A stretch of 29,999 nucleotides of DNA, taken from the NCBI GenBank assembly GCA_000969725.1, contig JXSR01S016147.1. One strand, 5' to 3'. Positions 23,280-29,999 of this stretch are shown here, piece after piece. The position numbers and the translations under genes are program-made. Under the pieces are notes generated by a model. The model did no database searches. It worked only from the letters and a program-made list of their open reading frames with translations, and was not told the origin of the DNA. The DNA is from Ophiothrix spiculata (lineage: Eukaryota; Echinodermata; Ophiuroidea; Amphilepidida; Ophiotrichidae). Position 1 is the first letter of the stretch, and the number at the start of each line of letters is the position of its first letter.

Positions 23280-24001
23280 TTAAGGCTGGGGTAGACCTTC
23301 AAATTGCATAAATGGTTTTTGTATTCTAACTTTTAAACTAATTGTATAAACTATATAAAAGTATACATTTTTAGAAGCGAATTTTTACCCTGAACATGAT
23401 GATGATATCAGTTTGTGACCAAAAATGACAATTTTGGCAAAAAATGCCCCAAACCGTATTTTTTGCCCCAAAATTTCTGGAAAGCGTAACTAGAATTTGT
23501 ATTTGTGAAATGTTGGAACTTTTTTGCTTTTTGGAATCTAGAAACAAATGTCTAGGAACGTTTTTTCAAATTTTTGATTTTTTATCTTAGTTTTTAAAAA
23601 AAATGCCAAAAATAGGTCAAAATATGTAAACAAATCCCACCGCTACCACCAAAATGGAAATTTTGGCCTATTTTTGGCAATTTTTCAAAAAGCAAGATAA
23701 AAATTAAAAATTTGAGAAAAACGTTCCTAGACATTTGTTTCTAAATTCCAAAAAGCAAAAAGTTCAAAATTTCACGAATGCAAATTTTTGATAGGCTTTC
23801 CAGAAATGTTGGGGCAAAAAAGATGTTTTTTCGCATTTTTTGCCAAAATAGTCGTTTTTGGTCAAAAAAACAATATCGCCAATATGATCAGTGTAAAAAT
23901 TCATTTCCAAAAATGTATACTTTTATATTGTCTATGCAATATGTTTGAGAGTTAGAGTACAAAAACCATTTATGCCATTTGAAGGTCTACCCCAGCCTTA
24001 A
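23280..24001. mobile_element. 720-base fold-back element with long arms
   Basis: The left end TTAAGGCTGGGGTAGACCTT (from 23280) and right end AAGGTCTACCCCAGCCTTAA (to 24001) are perfect. The inverted similarity continues inward for over 300 bases per arm (for example AAACAAATGTCTAGGAACGTT against AACGTTCCTAGACATTTGTTT), meeting near 23640. A transcript of it would form a long imperfect hairpin. Non-coding. Confidence 0.85.
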
Positions 24002-24190
24002 GATAAAATATTAAAAATATAGTAAGTATTGCATTTTCCAGTCAATAATGGTGGGGAGGGGCAATTATTCATTAAGAGAATTGTCTATTTATCTCAATCT
24101 ATTGACATCAGTGTGAACTTTTTTTTTCTTTCATTCCTATCCAATGATCTCCAATGCAACGCAACATACATGTGTGATTCTTTTTTTTTT

Positions 24191-24440
24191 TTGTCTTGCC
24201 TGATTTTTTTTCCCAGAAGAGGCATAGCATTCCTTAAAACTGTCTGCTGTCAAGAATTCTAAACAATTTAGCAAACATTGGCGAGTCGATGGGTGCTGGG
24301 GATGAACTGGTGCCAATTGCAATTAAGGACAAAATATGCATATTAAATAACTAATTTGCATAATGGGAATTTTCATCTCCTGAACAGTAATGAATTTTTG
24401 TGACCTGATTGATCTTTGGTCAGACTTGTGCTGTAAAACT
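24191..24440. repeat. Diverged GTCTCGCC-element fragment
   Basis: TTTGTCTTGCCTGATT, CAGAAGAGGCATAGCATTCC, CTGTCTGCTGTC, GGTGCTGGGGATGAACTGGTGCC and TAATTTGCATAATG follow the order of the left half of copies 1 and 3. The right half is missing. Confidence 0.6.
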
Positions 24441-25661
24441 TTTTGTGGGTGGTGGCCAAGGCCAATCAAATTCAAAAATACTCACACTCTGAATATGATA
24501 AAAAAAAGACAGGAGGAAATGTAGACTTAAAGTCCATAGGTAGTAAATCTCTTTGATTTTTTCAGGTCTTGTTACATTATTTATCATGTAAACAGGCTTA
24601 CATCTTATTTTGCAAATCAATTTTTTCCCAAAGAAAACAAACTAAAAAAATAATAAAATAAACAATCTACAGTTCTGCACAGTAAAAGCTAATACAAATT
24701 CCCTAAGTAAAGTATGTATGAAACTTTATATGATATTTGTCACTGGTAATATCCCTTGGAGAATGTGCCATAGAGCTCAGTTATTTGTAAGCACCAAACC
24801 AGTCAGAATTGGGCAGTCTGTGTGAATTGGTATGGTGCTTGACACTTCATTGAAACCTAGAAGAGCAAATTATCACTTCCAATGGAAAAATATAAAAATA
24901 CCACAGTTTTGAACATGCATAGGGATTTTAAGTCCGGCCTAACATGGAAAACATATTTTGTGTATTTATGAACATATGGCCTTATGAAGCAAAATTACTG
25001 TGTTGGTCTCTGTGGCAGTGGCTCGTCTAGTAGTATTGAATATTTGATGTTTTGGGGACATTGTTGGTCTATCACATACCATGCATATCAGCAGGAATTA
25101 TGGGAAATCAAGAAGTATTATATGGGTAGTTTAATATAGGCCTATATTGTTCACCCTTGAACTTAAATCATGAACAGGGGGTGCCCAATCCAGCATTGAT
25201 CAAGGCTAGAGGAAATGATGCATTAAGTGGTTGATAATGTGAGCAAAATACTGGTTTGATACTAAAAGTACAATTGTAATAATTCACTTTTGACTTAAGA
25301 ATGGTAAACATTCCCACCATATTTGATTGGAAGCAGCAGATATTAATTACATGTGTCAGTTTATCACCTGATGTATTTAGACCTTAACATGTTAAATTAC
25401 ACCGAACCGGATTAGATATTGTGCAATCCCCCTTAGCTCGCTCATCATTCACTCTATAAAGTGGAATTTGAACACTACCCTTTTTTTATTTTAATCCAAC
25501 CCTTTTTATCCAGAAAACCCTCTATACTGAAAACATTCTGAACCCATTCGTTTCAGAATCTTCTATAACATTCTCTTGAATATTGATAGGATATTGAACT
25601 CATCACACGTAGGTTCATTGATTGAGCCTAGCTCGGCAATCAGGGAAACATAAATGGCGAC

Positions 25662-26323
25662 AGCCAGTGTTCGACATGAATAAAATCTTTTTTGTCTACT
25701 GGACAACCTTACCAGTGCTTGGGGTTGTCCGCAAATTTTTTTGATTTGTCCATAATTTTTGCAACCTGATTAAAGGAGCATGGTCCGATAGCCCCAACTT
25801 TTATTCAAACTTTTTGAGATTTTGATACCAAAATGTTACTCATATTTTTCTCATATCCTATGTGAAATTTCCCGACTGAATTATGTTTCGATTTGGAGAT
25901 ATACATGAAAATATGTCTAATTATGGTAACCATAACTAATTTTACACAGTAACGTATAGGCGACTCTGAAATAAGAAATAGCCCATAAAATAAAAACAGT
26001 TTGACCGATTGAGCTGAAATTGAAACTTAAATATTTTGAGTTATCATCTTTCATATGACATTAAAAAAATTAATTTTGAAAAATCGGACCAAGCTCCTTT
26101 AAATCACAACATGGGCTGATCAGATAATCAACCATTTAATTGATATAACGTTATTTTACATTACATTTGAGTCAACTTAAAAAAAGTTGAATCGATTTGA
26201 GCTGTGTTGCTAATGAGTTTTGAGGTTATACGCAGGACAAGTTGAACTTTCATTATAAGCTTGTCCTCGGCATTTTTAAGGTTATCTCAGATAACGGACA
26301 AGCATTTTCTGTTGAACGCTGGC
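25662..26323. mobile_element. Probable inverted-repeat element enclosing a MITE
   Basis: AGCCAGTGTTCGACA (25662-25676) and TGTTGAACGCTGGC (26310-26323) are inverted with mismatches. Both ends then carry GTCC/GGAC-containing AT-rich sequence. The ends are diverged and the call is tentative. Confidence 0.35.
25770..26102. mobile_element. 333-base TTAA-type MITE
   Basis: The left end TTAAAGGAGCATGGTCCGAT and right end ATCGGACCAAGCTCCTTTAA are inverted 20-base ends with one mismatch, bounded by TTAA on both sides. The interior is AT-rich and non-coding. Confidence 0.85.
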
Positions 26324-27739
26324 AACACCGATATCTCATAATTACTGATATGTGCTTGTTCTGATTCTCAGACCTTCTCAACATAATTTCAAGTCTAGTC
26401 AAAGGGTAAGCAACTCATCATTCTTATCAAGGCACTCTTTATACTGGAAATTGTCTGACACCATTAAGCATTTTTTGTTTTGTTTTTGCAAAATTGCAAA
26501 GTTTGAAACTTACATAAAACTTATCATTGTTAAGATTGAGATTTATGATTTAAATAATACATCAAGTATTGTTTAACATTAGTCAAAACAGACTACTATA
26601 TCTTGATTTGCAAGAATTTAACGTGGAAGTTGGAGTTAATTCCATTATAATTATGCTGGTTTTTTGCCAGAAGTATATTGGGTGTTGAATGAATACGTTA
26701 ACTTAAAAAAAGATATGTTTGGCAAGTATCTTAGTAATTTCAGAAATAGTAGAGCATCATCGATTTGGGAAGGGAGTGTTCATTAATACTTTGGTATGAA
26801 GGGATTGGAGCATTTTTGTCATGAGACGTTGAAACTTTTCTGAAGTTGTATGAAATTCATATTGTCCAACAATTGAATTTTAAGGGTTTCGAACTTTTAT
26901 ATCGTGTCCCCTTTTTAAGGATCCAAACCTTTTTCACCCCCTCTTTTTTTGGTTCAAACTTTTTATCTTTCATACCAAGGACCACACATGGGTACCTCGG
27001 TACTTTTATTTTCAGTTAGGCCAGAAAGAGAACTCTGTCTCAGCTTACTTAAGGTTAAACCATAAGCGCTATGCGTTTTTGTTTTGTTTAGTAAAAAAGG
27101 ACTACGCGGATGCGGAAATACCCTCTATTTTTTTTAAATTTATTATTGCATTTTTCGGCCACTATTTTTGTTTGCGGCCGTTCATTTAACTATTTTCCAG
27201 AAGTAGGAAAACACCCCCCCCCCCCCAAAAAAAAAAAAAAGGAAATGCGCTAAATTTGGATATTTAAAAGCCATACACGCAGGAAGCTGTGACAGACTAT
27301 TTTTTTTTCTTTGGCCTTATGAATAAAACAAACCACAATAATCAATAGATCATAAAAATAATTACATGAAATTTAATCATACGAACCCCTCAAAATTCTC
27401 CACCCACCTCACCAAAGTATTTATGAACATCCCGAAAGACCTATGTTAATTTAATGCACTAGCCATGATCACAATTTAAAAGTCATGTTTTACTTATAGT
27501 AAGTACTTCCACAATCATACAAACCTATATGGTCATCTCTGTTGAATTTGAGATGATCATGTGGTTTGAATTAATTTTTTGATAATTTGATAATGCCTAT
27601 TTGCTCCAAGTATAAAACATAAAATTCTCAATTTTTATAAATTTGTTTGCATGTATCATAATATTTAATCGACAAGGGCCCTTTTTAGTATATAGAATTC
27701 CCGGGATAGAATTGCCCTTAAAATTACCATCCATGATGT

Positions 27740-28211
27740 TTAAATCTAGTGCATAACAGTGGGGTCCCATGTGGACCCATGATTTTGATTGATTCAAAAA
27801 CAATGTTTTCCACATTATTATCTTTGAAACTGTACACAGTGATACACCAACTCAACACAATTCATTTGAAATAAAAAAATAAAAATCCACCATTCCATTT
27901 CAAAATGGCAGCCAGATATCTAATTCAAGTTAAATTTTCAATTTTTCAATGAAATTTGGCTCATAATAGCAGAGTATAATTACAAATACATTGCTGAAAT
28001 ATAAAAAAAATTAAAAGTTGTTTCGATTCGGTTGTAGGAACAAAACAAATTTTCAACATTTACCAGTTTATGCTAATTATCTCAAAAACAACAAAATCAA
28101 TTTGATTTTTTTTTTGCATCAAAACATACAGCTTTAACTGGTTATGTTGCATTTGCATGAAAAACAAAATCTTGGGTCCATAAGGACCCCTTTTATGCAC
28201 TTAAGTGTTAA
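27740..28211. mobile_element. 472-base TTAA-type MITE
   Basis: TTAAATCTAGTGCATAA, then GGGGTCCCATGTGGACCCAT and GATTTTG at the left, are matched in reverse by CAAAATCTTGGGTCCATAAG, GACCCC and TTATGCACTTAAGTGTTAA at the right. TTAA bounds both ends. Inside the arms, the GGGTCC/GGACCC pair adds a local stem. Confidence 0.65.
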
Positions 28212-28287
28212 ACTGGATTAAAAATTGTTTTTTCAAGGTAAAATGATAGGATTTTTAAGTAAGTTCATCTGGATTGTTTTGTAAACA

Positions 28288-28546
28288 TATGAATAAGGTT
28301 CATTGTTCCAAATCAGAGAAAATTGAGCAAAATATATTCACATTTTAGTTACGTTTCATTGTTAAGCTAGCAACTTCTTCAGACTGGCAACTTAGCTTAT
28401 CTCTCAACACTGGAGACGTCTTGGACATCCTTGTTCAAAGTTTGTTGCCCCTTGCGGCGTCTAGTACTAGTGTGAGACTCGTGGTCTAAAATGTGAGTAT
28501 ATTTTACTCAATTTTCTTGGATTTGGAACAACGAACCTTATTCATA
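28288..28546. mobile_element. 260-base MITE with 60-base arms
   Basis: The left arm ATGAATAAGGTTCATTGTTC through CAAAATATATTCACATTTTA (28288-28347) is matched in reverse by TAAAATGTGAGTATATTTTA through GAACCTTATTCAT (to about 28546), with a few mismatches. AT-rich flanks (ATAT) suggest a TA-type target. Confidence 0.8.
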
Positions 28547-28860
28547 TATATATATGATAGGAAGGTTTTTTTTTCTTGTACAAGTTTTCTTCAGTTTTAT
28601 AACTGTGTGGAATCATGGCTTTTACATTAAATTACATAATTTGCATAGTTATTCTTTTCTTTTCAAAATTTAAAGCAATACTATAAGATCCAACCAACAG
28701 GATGCCCCTTATCACCCATGACTTTTTATTTTTCTGGCTGGTTTTGTTTTTGGTAGATATTGATACCATCCAAATAAGTTGACCCAATGGTGCATGCATT
28801 TTCATTTATGCCAAATTGTTGAATTAAATTCAGGATTCCAAATTAATTGAATTCTACAAG

Positions 28861-29127
28861 TCGTCATTTGAGTGCAAGAAAGTCGTATCTGCAATAGCTG
28901 CCATTTGTTATAAATTTGGATTGCACACTGTCTAACCCCAATCTTGGGTCAGTGGTTCTTGAAATGGTTCTTCAGGTGACACCGTCACCTGAAGAACCAT
29001 TTCAAGAAACACTGACATAAGACAAGGAATTTTTGAGGGATTTTTCTCATTCTTGTGACAAAGTATAAAATAAAAATAACTTAGGGCAGCCATTGCAGAT
29101 ACGACTTTCTTGCACTCACATGACGAA
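28861..29127. mobile_element. Inverted-repeat element containing a perfect-arm hairpin
   Basis: The outer arms are TCGTCATTTGAGTGCAAGAA followed by AGTCGTATCTGCAATAGCTGCC, and GGCAGCCATTGCAGATACGACT followed by TTCTTGCACTCACATGACGA, about 42 bases each with few mismatches. The centre contains the separate hairpin at 28948-29016. Confidence 0.8.
28948..29016. repeat. 33-base-arm hairpin with three-base loop
   Basis: The arm GTCAGTGGTTCTTGAAATGG..CAGGTGAC (28948-28980), the loop ACC, and the arm GTCACCTGAAGAACCATTTC..CACTGAC (28984-29016) pair at 32 of 33 positions. The loop is shorter than in usual animal microRNA precursors, so a microRNA is not claimed. Confidence 0.92.
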
Positions 29128-29179
29128 GTAAAAGTATATAAAAGTGCATGTATCCATTTTGTGTACAGGATGTCCCAGA

Positions 29180-29985
29180 TAAAACCTTACAATCGTTGCG
29201 TGTAATTTTCTCAGGACAGTCAGAAAGTATATAAACAATGCATTTTATAGTCCATGAATTGAACTTTAAGATGCCGTTTGTTTCATTTCAATTGGTAATA
29301 TAGAGCAAAAGTTATGTTTAATCAAATATTTGGGTGGATTTTTGTCTGGTCCAATTTCATGATTTTTACTCATAAAGCAGGGATGTTTCTGAATAGAATA
29401 AACATAGATCACCTTGAAATTTTTTTCAAATCTGTCTTATTTTTTCATCAAATTTGTTCATTTTGTCAGCATAGATAAAAGACAGCATGTACATATATAA
29501 TAGATTAGGACAATTTGTTATTGTTGAGTGAGCAGATCAATGACATTTTTCATAGTGGAACTTCATTCAAGAGGAATCGTGAAATCAGACCAAAAATTTT
29601 ACATCCAAATATTTGACAAAGATACAACTTCTGTTCTAGATTACCAATTGAAATGAAACAAACAGTATCTTAAAGTTCAATTTATGGACTATAACATGCA
29701 GCACTTATAGACTCACCAGGTATACACTGTATGCAGCAGCCCCAAGAAGGCGCATTCGCACAGGGGACCCACAGCATAACATGACTGTCCGAACCATGGA
29801 GCAATTAGAGTAAAGTTTTTGCCCAAGGAAACAAGGAGACGTAAACCGCCTGGTCCAGGCCTCGAACCCACAACCTATGTATTATGAGACCCATGCTCTA
29901 ACCGCTCAGCCACGCTCTCCTCTATACTCTCCAACTGTCTGTTAAATCTGAGAAAATTACATGCAACGATTGTAAGGTTTTTTCT
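29180..29985. mobile_element. Inverted-repeat element split by a SINE
   Basis: The left end AAAACCTTACAATCGTTGCG TGTAATTTTCTCAG is matched in reverse by CTGAGAAAATTACATGCAAC GATTGTAAGGTTTT near the window end. A second arm block (29225-29300 and 29640-29703) shares CCATGAATTGAACTTTAAGA and GTTTCATTTCAATTGGTAAT in reverse. Between 29703 and about 29925 the right arm is interrupted by SINE sequence. Confidence 0.75.
29710..29920 (-). mobile_element. tRNA-derived SINE
   Basis: Read on the minus strand, it begins GGAGAGCGTGGCTGAGCGGT at 29920 with box A TGGCTGAGCGGTTAGAGC (29895-29912) and box B GGTTCGAGGCC (29858-29868), the internal RNA polymerase III promoter of a tRNA. A non-tRNA body follows towards 29710. 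The tRNA-like head is about 70 bases. The 3' border is approximate. Confidence 0.75.
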
Positions 29986-29999
29986 GTATTTGTATTCAT

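Larger units (their letters stand above)
20203..29999. other. Downstream region, no gene supported
   Basis: After the stop there are 45 bases of unique sequence before a GTCTCGCC element begins. The first canonical AATAAA on the + strand is at 22024-22029. ATTAAA occurs at 21147. The rest is a series of repeats listed separately. 24440-25650 and 26330-27735 hold no recognised feature apart from a C-run followed by an A-run near 27211-27240. No open frame here has protein-like composition. Confidence 0.6.

Noticed and set aside
28948-29016. microRNA precursor
   Set aside because: The three-base loop and nearly perfect 33-base stem are unlike typical animal precursors, and it sits in a mobile element. 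Kept as a hairpin only.
29851-29920. Functional tRNA gene on the minus strand
   Set aside because: Boxes A and B are present, but the acceptor ends do not pair convincingly and a non-tRNA body follows, as in a tRNA-derived SINE.

Overview
The window is AT-rich eukaryotic DNA with GT-AG introns, short exons and long introns packed with small inverted-repeat transposons, a tRNA-derived SINE and a Penelope-like retroelement remnant. It looks like a metazoan nuclear genome, probably a marine invertebrate (echinoderm, hemichordate or similar). The species cannot be fixed from sequence alone. One 50-base N gap lies at 15804-15853, so this is a draft assembly.

One gene is supported, on the + strand, with nine visible coding exons from 741 to the stop codon at 20200-20202. 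All eight introns have GT donors and AG acceptors, and every junction keeps the frame. The 5' end is missing: the first visible exon begins inside a codon. The 615 readable residues contain two domains not expected together. Residues 1-270 form a compact ubiquitin-specific protease (USP, peptidase family C19) domain with Cys box, QQD-like box, His box, the Asp 17 residues after the His, and the final strand. After a basic linker, residues about 325-540 form a CbxX/CfxQ (SpoVK-like) AAA+ ATPase domain with Walker A, Walker B, an FGREA box, an AGYxxEM segment and arginine-finger candidates. Numbering counts the valine codon at 743 as residue 1. A deubiquitinase joined to a CbxX-type AAA+ motor in one polypeptide is the main discovery candidate.

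Layout: 1-740 is upstream DNA with no convincing exon. From 741 to 11159 lie the USP exons and the linker exon, separated by introns carrying MITE-like elements. Intron 7 (3.1 kb) and intron 8 (5.0 kb) flank the Walker A exon and hold heavily nested repeats, the assembly gap and the retroelement fragment. The last exon (19535-20202) carries the rest of the AAA+ domain in one piece. From 20203 to 29999 I see no gene, only interspersed repeats: a copy of a GTCTCGCC-ended element starting 46 bases after the stop, several fold-back elements, TTAA-bounded MITEs, a near-perfect 33-base-arm hairpin, and a SINE inserted in an inverted-repeat element.

Motif-level family calls are from reading the translated sequence. 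No database search or alignment program was run.
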